Source of the DNA: Wolfiporia cocos
Lineage: Eukaryota; Basidiomycota; Agaricomycetes; Polyporales; Phaeolaceae
DNA: 64,000 nucleotides
Assembly (NCBI GenBank): GCA_029448655.1
Contig: JACCLO010000004.1
Coordinates: forward strand, 744,001-808,000
Reading direction: 5' to 3'
The first letter of the stretch is position 1. Each line of letters starts with the position of its first letter. This document shows, piece by piece, positions 28,714 to 41,315 of the stretch. Both the position numbers and the translations under genes were made by a program. The notes beneath the pieces were generated by a model. That model saw nothing but the letters and a program-made list of their open reading frames with translations. It ran no database searches and was not told where the DNA came from.

Positions 28714-29961
28714 ATGTCCACTAAATCAGCTCCTCTCGTCAACAAGGATACTGCAAACCACATGAAGCAGCCATGGTGGTTAGGCTACTGGCAACTCGCC
28801 AGAATGCACAAGTTCCCTGCTGGGAGCATACTGATGATCTTGCCCTGCTGTCAGTCTATCGTACCATTCGCGACTATGAAATACTGAAAGCATGGGCAGT
28901 CTGGGGATATATTTTTGGAACCCGCGAGCATCGTCCGGAGCCTCTCGAGCTCGCGCGTATCCTCGCCGCGATCTTCGTTGGCAGCGCAACTCTGCATTGC
29001 GCTGCGTGCACACTCAACGACATATGTGACGTGGATTTTGACCGTCAAGTCGGCACGTCATCACTGGCTCGGGCGGAGTGATGGTCGGCTTATGCATACC
29101 TTTAGAACGATGCAAAAACCGCCCACTAGCAGCAGGGACCGTCTCAATGCCAGCCGCCTGGGCGTTCTTGTTCCTTCAAACCGCGGTATTTTTTTGGATG
29201 CTATCCTTCGTTAACAAAGCCGCGTGAGCCAGACAACGTCTTCCTATTGTTCTCATCAAAACGTGCTTCTGTGGCAGCTTCCTCTGTGGAACCTTGGGTG
29301 CATTTCCATTGCATGCCTTCTACCCCCTCATGAAACGTATCACATGGTGGCCGCAGGCCTGGTTAGGTCAATTGTCAGCCATCATGACAGGGTTGTGTGT
29401 CTAACACTGCTTCAGGGCTCGCGATGAATTGGGGTCTGCCGACAGCGTGGCTCATAGCCGCACCCCAAGATGTGAAATCAGTGCCTATGTGGACACTGAC
29501 GTTTGGCACCTTCTGGTAAGCCGTCCGACGTGGAGTCCTAGTATCATGGTTCTGACCGCTTCTGTAGCTGGACGATTGTATACGACACGATATATGCATT
29601 CCAAGATCGTGATGAAGACATCAAGGCCGGTGTCAAGTCGACAGCAGTTCTTTTCGGGGATTACGCGAAGCCGATCCTCTCGTTGTTTGCAGTTGCGTTC
29701 GTGGTAGCACTTGCATATGCAGGGTATGAGACACAGCAGGGCTGGATTTACTACGCCGTCAGCGTTGGAGGAAGTGCTGTTCATCTTCTGTGGCAGCTTG
29801 TAACTGTCGATCTCAACGTACCTGAGCAGTGTCGCTTAACGTTCCGGGTGAGTGCACATCGTCTGAGGGTTGGATGTTTCTCACCACAAGTTTGGAAGGC
29901 AAACGGTGACTTGGGATATATTATGCTGGCTGGGATATTGGGGGAGTGGTACCTGAACTGA
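28714..29961 (+). CDS. UbiA-family prenyltransferase (4-hydroxybenzoate polyprenyltransferase-like)
   Basis: Seven exons: 28714-28849, 28891-29052, 29106-29223, 29278-29366, 29416-29515, 29568-29847 and 29899-29961 give 948 nt, 315 residues, with no stop or shift. Intron 2 would use a GC donor. The first Mg-diphosphate motif is NDICDVDFD, followed by [13 protein letters not shown]; the second is [13 protein letters not shown] with [15 protein letters not shown]-terminal motif [13 protein letters not shown] and about eight hydrophobic segments fit the membrane-embedded UbiA fold. Family reaction: transfer of an isoprenoid diphosphate to an aromatic ring. COQ2 makes ubiquinone in mitochondria, but no mitochondrial presequence is evident ([12 protein letters not shown]), and many fungal paralogues make meroterpenoids. 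Beside two P450 genes the latter is plausible (inference). Length and motifs look intact. Confidence 0.9.
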
Positions 29962-30446
29962 GCTTGATCAGCTGCGCAAGAGAGTCAATGATGAGCTGTT
30001 GGATGGAACTAGCGTGAATTTCACTTATGATGGCGCGGGATGTCCTTTGCTCCAGATCCCCTCTATCGTGTCAACTGACCGAAAATTGTGTCTGTCGTAC
30101 GACATGAAAGCATTATATGAGGTAGTGATCCGCATCTTTTATCGATATATATTGTGTTGATCTGCCTACAAACGACATGGAATCGAAGACGTCAGGGCAC
30201 AATGTGAGATGATCTTGCGGTGTCAATAGTGTTTTCGTGGAACCGATCGGATCGGCCCATGGTCAATGCCAATTTGTATCTCTGTCAATCAATCCCAGTG
30301 AAAATAACGGTCAGGCGCCTACAGGCGCCTCCAGGTAAAAACAAGAAGCTCCACATCCTGGCTGACCCTAGCTGTACCTGTGATTTTGCTCGAATACCTG
30401 TTTTGCTGAATCAGTCAACAGTCTCAGCTGGGCTGAGTTGCTGTTG
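29962..30446. other. 3' flank of the UbiA gene
   Basis: No gene recognised. A short imperfect direct repeat AGGCGCCTACAGGCGCCT lies near 30314-30331. Confidence 0.4.
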
Positions 30447-31443
30447 CCCATAGTTAGTGTTGTGAGGTCCGGTCCGGTCCGGTCTTTTGCATGTTTTGGG
30501 CAGGACCGAGGACCGGGACCAGGACCGGACCGCCATGGGCAACGAGGGACCGGACTGAAGACCGGTCCCAAGTAGGACCGCGGTCCTATAGCGGTCCTAG
30601 GACCGGTCTGGACCGGTCCAGGACCGATCAAGTGGTTATTGACTTAACTATAGTTTTATATGTCAGAAACTGCAACAAAAGTGTACTTACTACTCGATAT
30701 ATACCAGAATATACTAAGTACAGCCCAAAAATTGGCTATGGTGCACTGATTCTTGATTTCTGAAAGTAAAATTGTATACTGAAGTCAACACACAGAAATG
30801 ACACTGCAGTAACTGCACACCTCAAGTTGTATCTGATGAGATCATGTGTTGCATTTTTGTATGTGCCACAATGAGTAGCATATAACCACCGCTAAGCAGC
30901 GCTCTGCCAATAACTGGGTGATATTGAATGCACCATGCATGTGTACCATAATATGTGAGTGTTAACACTACTGGATGGGAGAATACACAACTGCATGTCA
31001 GTCAGCAAAACTAGTGATAATATGAGGACAACCTGTGTGTGCCAAGCATTGCCCAAGACAATAGCAGTGCTTCATTGTATCATAAATCAGAAGGTTTTTG
31101 GTTGTTACTATTCATGTCAGCTTCTGTCTGATGTGTTTACCCTAATAGCCAGTGGTATATACATGATGCAGACCCACTCTAGGGGGTCTTAAATACTTTG
31201 GTTTTATTGTAAATTGGTCAGTCATGGTCCCCTATGTTGGAATAACCACATTATAAGTGGCTATTCTATGATAAATTCAGGACCGGTCCTTACCGGTCCT
31301 GCAAAATCTGACCACCGGGACCAGGACCGTGTCAGGACCAGGACTGGACCGGACCGTTGAATCGGTCCTAGTCAGTCCGGTCCTGGTCCGGTCCTTGGTC
31401 TTTAGCGGTCCTTGAGACCGGACCTCACAACACTACCCATAGT
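30447..31443. mobile_element. hAT-like non-autonomous element (981 bp)
   Basis: Element 30455-31435; ends read inward TAGTGTTGTGAGGTCCGG. Flanks 30447-30454 and 31436-31443 are both CCCATAGT (8-bp duplication). Subterminal arrays of GGTCCGGTCC / GGACCGGACC on both sides, with an AT-rich core that has no coding capacity. Confidence 0.9.
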
Positions 31444-31649
31444 ATTGGCTCAGCATGACTTGTCCTGTCTTGGCAGCACATCCTGTCCATGTTCACTCAG
31501 TTTGGACCAACTGTGGACAGGTGTCTTTGAATCCTGATCATTGTAAGACAGGCTGGGCTAGCCAGATAATGATTATAAAACATGCAGAATCAGGAATAGA
31601 CAGGCAAATACAACATATTACTTTTGCATGAAACAGGCATGATCACGTA

Positions 31650-32195
31650 CACACTGTTACGGATCGAATATCCGTTCAGCTGAAATAACTAAGTCGAGTT
31701 ACTCAGTGTGTCGAGTAGTGCACTACTCGTTGGACTCAACAGAGTCGAGCGTCGATATACTAGCTGTAGGCTTAATTGCTCAAGCCTTTGAGAACGAGTA
31801 TAAGATCCTTGTAATTCAACAAGGTTGAGCTGAGGAACTCAACCAGTATTTACAGCAGGGTTTTTATACTACAATTCTGTAATTGGGGTCATAGTGTCCT
31901 TGGTACTGCTACCACTAAGTCCATAAGGTTAGTACGCTACGATAACTAAGCTGAAACGTTGCGGTTGAGTGCAACAGTGGCTGAAACGTAGAAGCTCTGT
32001 GGTTAAACAACAGATATCACCTAGAACCTGATACGCTATGAAACTAAGGGCATAGGACTGTTGTACATGAAACAAGGGTCGCTGGTTGAACAGGGAACCC
32101 TGGAAATAAACGCGCGATGCAGCGGTTGAATGCTAAGTCCTCATCTCCAGTGAGGCGTCAAAGATATACGGGATTGTACGGACCGTAACACACAC
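31650..32195 (-). repeat. Solo LTR, family A
   Basis: LTR 31655-32190 (536 bp), close to the LTRs at 10889 and 18262 with a few percent differences, many of them transitions. Flanks 31650-31654 and 32191-32195 are both CACAC, the footprint of an element reduced to one LTR by recombination. Confidence 0.9.
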
Positions 32196-32417
32196 AGGAC
32201 ACACAGGGACAGCAAGCAACAGTAGAAACAGGCAGAAACAGGCAAAGCAAACCTCTGTACCCAATGCATCTATGCTCATCTGTGCACTCGGAACCAGTAT
32301 ACTCAGGCATTGTAACTTGTCATGCAATTGCACCTAGGGTACAGTGCTGTATACCATGACAAAAACAGTGGCTTACTCAAGGAGCATATTCCTGACTAGT
32401 GATGTGCAAAGCCCAGC

Positions 32418-33117
32418 TGTCACAATCCTGTGATGTCCCATACTGAAGGGTGCAAGTGGGTAGGTGACAACCTAGAAACTACAGCTTAGGAAGCCAAGCA
32501 AGGTGCCAGTCAGGTAATTGGCTCATGCACAAGTTCTCATACAGCAAAGGAGAAGGGAAATGCCCCAGAGTTGCATGGTAACAACTTCACATTGTTGAGT
32601 CTAAGGAGTAAGCCATAGACTCTAATGTCTTATATATACATGAGGTAGCATCCTAGGTAAGACCACCCTAAACTAAGGTGGTCTGTGCATAGTTGGCTAA
32701 GTATAGCCCCAAGGTGCCATAAGGCATCATAATGCGGTGCTATTCTAAAGATAGTGCAGATGGTGTGATCATGACTCTATCTATATAAGAATAGATTTAT
32801 GATTTATGATGTCATGATGATGTCAGTAATGACACTGTCTAGCTAAGCCTAGACTGGTGACATCATAATGAGGTAATGAGTATGTCATAGATGACATAAT
32901 GTAATGCCTGGCAGACTCATAATAGTCCTGACATCATAGATAAGAAGGAGGGTCACCTGACATGGTACCTGTGATGGTGCCTGGTGCTACTATCAGTTTG
33001 GTAAGTCACGTGACCTTCTGACGTGCAGGTTGTTGGATCAACCCCCACTAGGTGCAGTATTCTAATAAACATGGTAAAAGAGTAAAATACTAGGGGTGCA
33101 CAAAATAATCTGTGACA
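32418..33117 (-). repeat. Solo LTR, family C, decayed (inside the hAT-like element)
   Basis: Starts TGTCACAATCC and ends AATCTGTGACA; minus orientation judged from TATA box then hairpin. The left flank ends CCAGCT and the right begins AGCTC, an imperfect duplication. The hairpin at 32597-32622 has arms GAGTCTAAGG / CCATAGACTC and loop AGTAAG (CTTACT in LTR sense). Confidence 0.6.
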
Positions 33118-33885
33118 AGCTCAAAGCCCTGAGCCAGGCCTGGCCAAGCTGACTTAGGCCAAGCCAAGCTGGGCCCTGAGTCCCAGTGAAAAGCCGCCAT
33201 ATCCTTAGTCTACCTGTGAATACCAGATAATATCAGAAAATATATTGAGATAATCATTCATACCACAAGCTATCAAAAGCTAAATGCCAAGAGTCTGGGT
33301 GGTCTGCCAAGACTTTTGACATACCCATACCTACTAGTTAATATATTCAAGATATCTTCAAATAATAGAAGGTGCATCTGAGTGTTTCTCGAGCAGACAT
33401 CCAGTTGAAAAGCTGCAACTTGCAAGTCCACACTGTGCTGCTTGCAAACCCAAGCACCCATGTGAGCTAGTTGCATTATTGCGTCATAGGCAAGTGTCTC
33501 GTCGCATTAATGTCTTCTTTCCCCTCATCTCTTCTTCATACTTCCACCATCCCTCAAAGCTTCAGGAGTAGCTGCCTTATACCAGCAAGTTTAAGGCTTT
33601 GGATGTAGATTTAGTGAGTATATGCACGCACACACTGGCCTCTGTCGTCTCTTGAATCCCTAACCATCCTCTCAGCTTGATTACAAAGACCCCCAATCCT
33701 TGAGTTTTTCTGGTACACGTTAACACCATTTCCTCCACTCAATTTTCGAGATCACAGTTACCAAGTGCTAAGGTACATGCATCTCCCTTTCCTGTCGAAA
33801 TTTATGGGAAGGCGCCCACTCGTGAGGCTATGCACTCCCTTTCAGACTCCAGGGACTTTGTCTGGATGGGTCACAAATGCATGGC

Positions 33886-34290
33886 ATAGGTGTCACAGAT
33901 TCTGTATAGTAATAGGTACCCCCCCCCTCGGGTTTGAACACAGGTACCTATGTCTACTAGTCACATGACTGGGTCTCCATAGTGTAGCAGGAGTGCGTCA
34001 ATATCCCTTACAGTCATGTTATCCAGTGCTCATGTACATGCTTACATAAGGCCCCTAGTTACCTACGCTCAGGCCTCGCCTTTAGGGTGGGCCTCTCTGC
34101 GAATAGTGTACAGCCTCACATGTATAAGTAGTGACGTCTGAGGTCTTACAACCTCAGACTTGGTAATCTCGACGTTGGGCTCAGTCCCTCTCTACTCCCT
34201 ACTTGCGTGCTAGTCTGCGGGCGACTCTAGGCTTTGTCTTAGGCCCTATGACCCATAACAGTACGTCTAGTATAGTTCTGTGTCAATAGG
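33886..34290 (+). repeat. Solo LTR, family C
   Basis: LTR 33891-34285 (395 bp), TGTCACAGATTC...TTCTGTGTCA; flanks both ATAGG. Hairpin 34136-34159: GTCTGAGGT / ACCTCAGAC with loop CTTACA, just downstream of a TATAAG box. Confidence 0.88.
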
Positions 34291-36019
34291 TACATACAAT
34301 CCATCCCATTTTATGCTAATGGTGACTCATCTGCCCATACTGCCCTGATTATCAGCCCCCCAACTCCCGCTGTGCCCGCCATTTCCGCCTTGGTGCACTA
34401 GTACTATTGACTCTGATTGATGCATGACTCCAATCGCACCATTGTGCACTGAGTGTGTCGACTTCCAACATTCTCCACCTAAATACTAGCTTATTCCATG
34501 GCAGTTTGTGCATGAGCACACACTGCTACAGTGGTGCCAATCACATTCTGGAGACAGTGATGCTGTGTGTGCAATTCCACAAGGAACAAGGTGCGTGTAT
34601 GGATTCTCTGTCGATAGGTTCAGATTTGAACACAACATTTGTGGTGCCTGGAAATGCAATGCGCAGTGCATTCTGGCTATGTGCCATGAAGATATTGTGG
34701 GTATGTGTGTGAATCACACTGTGTCTGTAGATTGTTCACTAATACCAGCAGTGCCGCATGCACTGTTTTGCAAGGAACTTGGTATTCTTGTTGAGTCTGT
34801 GGGTCTGTGCACATGGCACTGCGGGAGGATTTGGTATAATGCAAAACCTGCATTGAAATGTTCAGGGTATGTTCTAGTAGCCTTTGATAGATTTCAGCAG
34901 CTTAGCGATTAGACCTTGAAATGTATTGATATGTTCTGATTGAATGAAGAGCAAAGGCCTCTAGGTATGAGTATAATCTGATAATTTTAAGTAGGCAGAC
35001 AAGGCCCTCTGGTATTTTGCAGTAGCTCTCAGTATGCTGGAAAAAAAATTATGTATAATGAGGTATAAATCAAATCCTTCTCTGATAGTGTTGGGTACCA
35101 TACAGTAGCTACTGCTAGGATGCCAGGCGCCCAAAATCATACCCAGAGCTATCAACCATTCGGTCTTGTATCAGATCATACCCGTTATCTTCTGATAGGT
35201 CCTGATACGAGGTACTTTCACTGGGCCTGAGTGGTGGCTTGGAGGGCTCAGGGCCTGGCTTGTGTCTTGAGCCAGCCCTGAGCTGGGCCCTGAGCCAGTG
35301 GCTTAGGCATGCAACTGTCACTTTGTTGTAATTAGTGAAATAGGTCCTTTGGTGTGAGATTTTGTAAAATTCCATCCTAAATGATCTCAACAACCAATGC
35401 ATTGACTTGTGACCTGCTAACATGGTGCAGAACTCTATAACTACTGTTGCAATCAGGATCTGAATTTGTGGTTGATTTCATAAGCAGCTGTAAAAGCAGT
35501 TGTAGATCAAAAGAACAATAAGTAGTAGACATATAAGGACCCTGAATATGCTGTGCCACCATTTTGAACTGTTCAAACTAATGACTCTGAGGTTCTTCCT
35601 GATTACCCATAAGCCGTGGCCTGAGCCTGAGCTGGGCCTGAGCTGGGCATAAACCATTGTATAGGGCCCAGCTTGCATTCATGGTAAGCCCAAGCTGCCT
35701 CAAGCCAAGCCATAGCCCTGGCTTTCAGGCTGGGCCAGGCCATGCACATCACTATTCCTGACATGTACACGTTGTCAGTGAGAGATACAATGTAATAAAG
35801 CACATACCAGGAATGTGTTAACTCAGTTTTGAGTACTTGAAATAGGCACGTCCAGGCAAAGACACAGGTATACACACTAGTGTATGGGCACCATCTGCTA
35901 GGTGGGGGGCAACATGATTTTGAAGTGCATATCTCTGGCACACATATACTGTCAGTAAGAGACATCATATAACAGAGTATGTACCAAGACTGCAGTGTTT
36001 TCCTGCAAATGCCATCACA

Positions 36020-36353
36020 GTAAGCATCCCTTGTTGCATTCAACTGCAACACTTCTCCTTTATTTACTTAGAATGTTAGCTCAACAGACTTAATAGTAGC
36101 AGTACCAAAGACACTATGACCCCAACTATAAGATCACAGTATATAACCTGATGTAAATATTGGTCGAGCTCCTCAGCTCAACCTTGTTGAATCACAAGGA
36201 TCTTATACTTGTTCTCAACAGCTTGAGCAATTGAGCCTGCAGCCTGTATATTGACACTCTGACTCTGAGGAGTCCAGCAAGTAGTGCACTACTTGAATAT
36301 GCTGAGTAACTCAACTTAGTTAATCCAGCTGAATGGATATTTGATCTGTAACA
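36020..36353 (+). repeat. Truncated, decayed family A LTR fragment
   Basis: Reverse orientation relative to 10889-11422. Matches include AGTAGCAGTACC, GACACTATGACCCC and CTCAACCTTGTTGAAT; ends at GATCTGTAACA. Many C-to-T and G-to-A changes; the other end is lost. Confidence 0.75.
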
Positions 36354-36492
36354 GCACACAAGTAACTAGGGGCTGACTCATTGATTGTACATAATACTCC
36401 TTAAGAGACCATGTGATGCAAGTATAAGTAATGTGACTTAACTAGCATCTAATCTAATCTAATCTGATGAACCCAAGCATGTAGGTGCTGAG

Positions 36493-37108
36493 TGCAGTGA
36501 CACAGACCCACTGGACTGTGCGACTGGCCTATAGCCAGGGCTATACTCCTATCCCCTATGCCTAATTCCCAGTCCCATGGCCTGCTGGAAAGGTGCAGAT
36601 GACGAGCAGTCTCGAGTAGTCGACGTTACACTGTAGGGATGTATGCCCATTCCCTGGTAAGCCGAGACCCAGACTAGCAAGTTGAGAGATATAGTGGAGA
36701 GGTGTGGCACAGAGAGAGAGAGAGAGAGTAAGGGGGCCTCGCCCCAATTGCTGAAATCTCAATGATGAGGCTGTAAGGCCTCATCTATGCTGCTTATATA
36801 CATGCTGCAGTGACCTGTAATGGTCACCCTAAAGTACCGGTCCATGTGCAGTAACTAAGAACCCATGTGATGTGGTAACTACCGTGACACAGTATAGTAA
36901 TGAAGTAACGAAGTGACCATGATGTAGGTAGGCGCGAGCGCATGCTACCCCGAGAGCGCTAATCTACTGGGTCAAGTGATCTTCAAGGTATCTAGGGAGT
37001 GACAAGGAGGTGGCGAGGGGAGCGAGTTGCCATGCTTGCAGCTGCGACTGGCTGAGAACCTAGTGAGGGATGTCATGAATACCCAACCGGGAATTCTGTG
37101 ACATGCAG
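36493..37108 (-). repeat. Solo LTR, family C
   Basis: LTR 36498-37103 (606 bp), TGACACAGAC...ATTCTGTGACA on plus; flanks both TGCAG. Longest copy of the family. Hairpin 36764-36785 with arms GATGAGGC / GCCTCATC and loop TGTAAG (CTTACA in LTR sense). A GA microsatellite lies at about 36711-36728. Confidence 0.85.
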
Positions 37109-37768
37109 CTGCACAAGTTCAAATCCTGGTCAGGATGAACACTTTTCAGCATCGGAAAAGGCACCCCAAAGAACATGCCACAAATCTGTGACATCTAAGC
37201 CTACTGCTCACTGCATTGCTTGATTGTACATGCATGCTGTCACTTGCTGATGCTCTGCTGGCTATTGCTATGCCACAGACCCTTTCCACCATCACTGTCA
37301 ACTCACCCTTGCCCAAACAGGGCTGAAGCCATCTATCCAAATGATTGCCAACCATCAACTGCCATACACGTGCACCACCATGCATGCTTGAACCTGAACC
37401 TGAACCTGAACCTGAACCTGTGCATACAATTGGACCCATGCACAAGCCACCAAACCACTGAACCACTGAATTGCTGAACTGCCCACTGAGGGCACCATTT
37501 GACAAACTGAACAAACAAACTGCCAAACCACCAAACCACCCACTGAGGGCACCAATTGATTTTTGCTGTTGAAGAAGTCATTGCGAGAGCTATTGAGGGA
37601 TCATCGTACATCTTATACCCTACCTTTTTCACCTAAGGGTCACCCATTGAAGCTCATCATGAGCATGGACTATTGGCCAGATGTCAGAGCTTTGGGATGG
37701 GTTGTGTTTTCTTGATGTTCAAGGGGGTGTGTTGAGGGAGTGCAAGCACACATTGCACATACTTTGCT
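37109..37768. other. Gene-poor stretch before the Copia-type LTR
   Basis: Contains a (TGAACC)n microsatellite at 37389-37420. Frames that are open here are low in complexity and match no domain I know. It may be internal Copia sequence, since a polypurine tract follows, but I cannot show it. Confidence 0.35.
37389..37420 (+). repeat. (TGAACC)n microsatellite
   Basis: About five uninterrupted hexamer units. Confidence 0.9.
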
Positions 37769-37778
37769 CAAGGGGGTG

Positions 37779-38310
37779 TGTTGGAACATGTATTTACTGT
37801 GGAAAAGCTTGCATGTGCCTGAATGTCATGCACATGTTGGGAGTCAGGTATTGCATAACTGGATATCATATAATAAAGGGACGACCGCTGCGTGGGAATC
37901 GCCATGTGCTTTTCCACATGTGCCACGTGCTGTCCGTCGTCCCATAGGGCTCGCGCCACCGACCCGGGGAATTGGCCAGTGGATTCCCACGACAGGCGCC
38001 TGCAAGGCGCGCGCGCGTTCAAGTCCCTGCGACGAAAACTCGCGTTAAACACATCATCCCTGCTGCGTGCTGCCACAATCTTGGTACCGTTATGATGTAC
38101 ATGAGATGTACTGTACATCCGTGTAACAAATTTGCAAAAAACACAAGACAAATTTTGAGGCACCACAAATGTAGAGGGGGGCCCCACCAAAAGTTGAGTA
38201 AGTGGACACGGGTGGACGGAGGTGTTAGGCCCTCCCTGTCCACACAGGGACAAACAATGCCTCCTGCCTACCCTGTGGGGGAGTGGCACACAACACATAA
38301 ACACACTACA
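37779..38310 (+). repeat. Copia-type LTR
   Basis: 532 bp, TGTTGGAACATG...ACACACTACA. Preceded directly by a polypurine-like tract (CAAGGGGGTG, 37769-37778) and followed directly by TTGGCGCTATAACAAA, the usual PBS-type start of a Copia interior. A similar CAAGGGGGTGTGTTG word lies at about 37720-37734, so the tract is duplicated upstream. No Copia pol was found; the interior may have been removed when the Helitron inserted at 38337. Confidence 0.6.
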
Positions 38311-38582
38311 TTGGCGCTATAACAAACGTGTTACCATCCCTGCTAAGCCGTTGAAAGTCCCTAAACGGTGACCGCTTATTTGTGAGCTGATAAGCGGCCT
38401 CCCCCACACTTGCTAGGGCAACACAACATATTGTGGGTTGTTATAACATGCTGGCAGTGGGTTCTTTGGCATTGATGGGTTGATGCACATAGATTTCCCA
38501 AATCTTTGAGGCAACAACTCTCATATCATCACACACAAAACGCATTCACAATGTATGGGTTCTGCTCTGCCAGACACACTGA

Positions 38583-41315
38583 ATGCTGATGGTTACAATC
38601 TGTTATAGGGATCCTCCCTCTACACCGGAGCATAACCGTCAGGCTGATAGGGACCGGGATCGAGAAGCACATCTGCAAATGACACCGCCATCCGTGCGAT
38701 GTCAACGATTGCAGATGAGGCAGCCCTTTCCGCAGCCCAACTTTGCCTTGCAGCATTCTCATGGTGTTGCAAGTGCATTGGTCCCTCAACACCATCCCAT
38801 GGCTGGACCACTACGGCTGCCAGTGACTGGACAAACGAATCAGTCTATTGCTGGACCGTCATATTACGTCCCTGTTGCAGGTCCTTCTGACCCACAAAAC
38901 ATTCCTTGGAACACGTCCCAAATACGCAGCTGGAATCCTGAGCCTTTGCGGCCTGAGCATCCAGTACCTGGACCATCCCACGTGCCTGATCTAGATGCTG
39001 CATATTATCAGCCACCTGCACATACTGTCCATGTGCCTCTACCTCCACGGCGAAATTGGCAGGCAGAACTTGAACACCGTTTCAATGAAAGCCATGCTAA
39101 CAGAGTCCATGCACGCAGACAGAATAGGATGTTGCCTGTCCCTTCTACTTCACACATGCCGGTGCCTTCCTCAGTAGCCAGTCGCTGTCAGACGGTATTG
39201 GCACAGCATCCAAATGGGGACAATCATGTAAGAGAGCAGCAACAAGTTGTGCAGGGGACCCAACAACATCGTGTCGAACATCAAGCAGCAATTGCCATTG
39301 ATGTCCAGCCAAACGATGAGGAGCATGGGATCCTACAAAACATTCCTCTGGGAAGGCAGCCCTACCTTGAACCAGCAGACCAGCAGTCTGTTGGAAGGAT
39401 GGACATACAATGTCCACACTGTCATGCATTGCACTGGAAGGGAGAGCGCCTATCCAGATCCACCAACACAAACCCCAAGTTTGGTATGTGTTGCCTTCAG
39501 GGCCAGGTGCATCTGCCTCCTATACAACGGCCTCCTCTGACATTACGTCGGCTGTTCATGGGAATGGATCCTCGGTCGCACTCATTCCGGGACAACATTC
39601 GGCAGTACAACAATGCATTCGCATTCACATCTGTTGCTGTCAAGGTGGATGATACCATCCTCAATGGATCAGGTCCATATTGCTTCAAGATCCACGGAGG
39701 GCTGTACCACCAGATGGGAAGTCTCCTTCCACAGGACGATCAGCAGCCATCGTATGCACAACTCTATATTCATGATGTCCAGGCTGCCTTGGAGACCCGG
39801 AATGCACGGAATCACAATTTGGACCCAGGCATCATGGGCAAGTTGCAGGACATGTTCGAGCAGCATAACCCCTTTGTTCCTCTGTATCGGCGTGCATTCG
39901 AGATCCTCCAAGCAAAGCCACCAGAGGAGCAGCTCAATGTGCAGGCCCACATCATGCTGCAGCATACTGCAGACAGACGGCGTTATAACCTCCCCACCAC
40001 AGATGAGGTCGCAGCGGTGATTCCTGGCAGTGGCAATGAAGATGTTCAAAGACATCGGGACATTATCCTCCGGCTCCGTGGTGGTAACTTGCAACGGATC
40101 AGCAATATTCACCCTCTATATTCTCCATTGCACTATGTGCTGCTGTTTCCACATGGTGACCAAGGTTGGCACCCCTCAATACCCTCAGAAGCTGGCCCTC
40201 AAGGGCAGATGTGGAGCTCCAAAGTCTCTGAACAATGCTTCTACGCATATCGTCTACACCCCCGCATCATCAGGCATGAAGATGCCGTTGAGGAGTTTGA
40301 CTATCTCTTCCATGAGGGACGTCTGTTTCAGCAATATGTTGTGGATGCGTGGGCTTCCATTGAAGCTAGCAGGCTCAATTGGATCAGGAACAATCAAAAA
40401 CAGATCCGGGCAGACCTCTACAATAGTGCACGGGATGCCCTGGATGCCCAAGACAATGTCCCAGACCTCGGGCAACAAGGACAGCGCATTGTTCTGCCCT
40501 CCTCACATGTGGGGAGTGCACGGCACATGTATCAGCTGCTGCAGGACTCACTTGCAATTTGCAGGTACTGCCGCAAACCTGACATCTTCCTCACAATGAC
40601 GTCCAATCCTAATTGGCCTGAAATCCAGGAAGCATTGCTGGAGCTGGATGCAGATGGTGACAATCCTGGGCAACCACGGAAGAAGCAAACTGCAGCAGAC
40701 CGTCCTGATGTTGTGGCCCGTGTGTTCCAATTGAAGCTCCAGGCCATGATCAAGCTGATAAAGGGTGGCTTCTTTGGCGAGCTGGCTGGAGATGTCTACA
40801 CAATTGAGTTTCAGAAGTGAGGGCTGCCTCATGTCCATCTCCTGATTTTCCTTAAGGAGATGTACAAGATCCGGGATGGCAGCCAAGTGGACAGCATCGT
40901 ATCAGCACAGCTGCCCTGCAAGGACACCCAGCCAATGCTATACAGAACTGTCACCAAATGTATGCTGCATGGGCCATGTGAGGATGATCACCCCCATGCC
41001 CCGTGCATGGTGGACAGGGCCTGCTCCAAGCGTTATCCAAAGCAGTTTTGTGAGGATACCCAGTTTGGAGATGATGGATACCCCACTTATGCACGCCCCA
41101 ACAATGGCCGTTCACACGTCAACTCTAAAGGCGACCGCTTTGACAATCGCCATGTTGTCCCCTACAATCCACGTCTCACCGCCCTGTTCAACTGCCACAT
41201 CAATGTGGAGATTTGCACTTCCATCAGGGCAGTGAAGTACATTCACAAATATATCTACAAGGGCCATGACCGTGCCACCTTGGAAGTTGGACAGGTAGAC
41301 TAGATAAAACAATAT
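38583..41315 (+). pseudogene. Helitron Rep-helicase, N-terminal part (Rep domain)
   Basis: Reads 745 codons to a TGA at 40818-40820, then continues in the same frame past it to another stop at 41301-41303 and into the Plavaka insertion. Visible: zinc-finger-like CPHCHALHWKGERL...CC, the Helitron N domain (around YCRKPDIFLTMTSNPNWPEI), the HUH motif GLPHVHLLIF, and the region with the catalytic Tyr pair (YIHKYIYKGHDRA). The TGA falls directly before GLPHVH where Arg is invariant (EFQK-stop-GLPHVH), consistent with CGA to TGA. A second stop, TAG, replaces Glu in the VD-IKQY motif. Rep would nick and rejoin strands for rolling-circle transposition; this copy cannot. Confidence 0.9.

Larger units (their letters stand above)
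32389..35762. mobile_element. Composite hAT-like element (3.36 kb) with nested solo LTRs
   Basis: Ends 32397 and 35754 read inward TAGTGATGTGC; flanks 32389-32396 and 35755-35762 are both TTCCTGAC (8 bp). Subterminal words such as AGCTGGGCCTGAG and GCCAAGCC are an A/T-shifted version of the GC words in the element at 24947-25585. The left subterminal part is interrupted by an LTR (32418-33117) and the interior by another (33891-34285). No transposase seen; 34291-35100 holds only short frames without similarity I recognise. Confidence 0.8.

Noticed and set aside
34455..34912. Plus-strand frames of 85-134 codons inside the composite hAT-like element
   Set aside because: Cys/His-rich composition reflects TpG-rich decayed DNA; no transposase motif found.
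37146..37632. Frames around the TGAACC microsatellite
   Set aside because: Driven by the repeat on both strands; no Copia pol motif seen.
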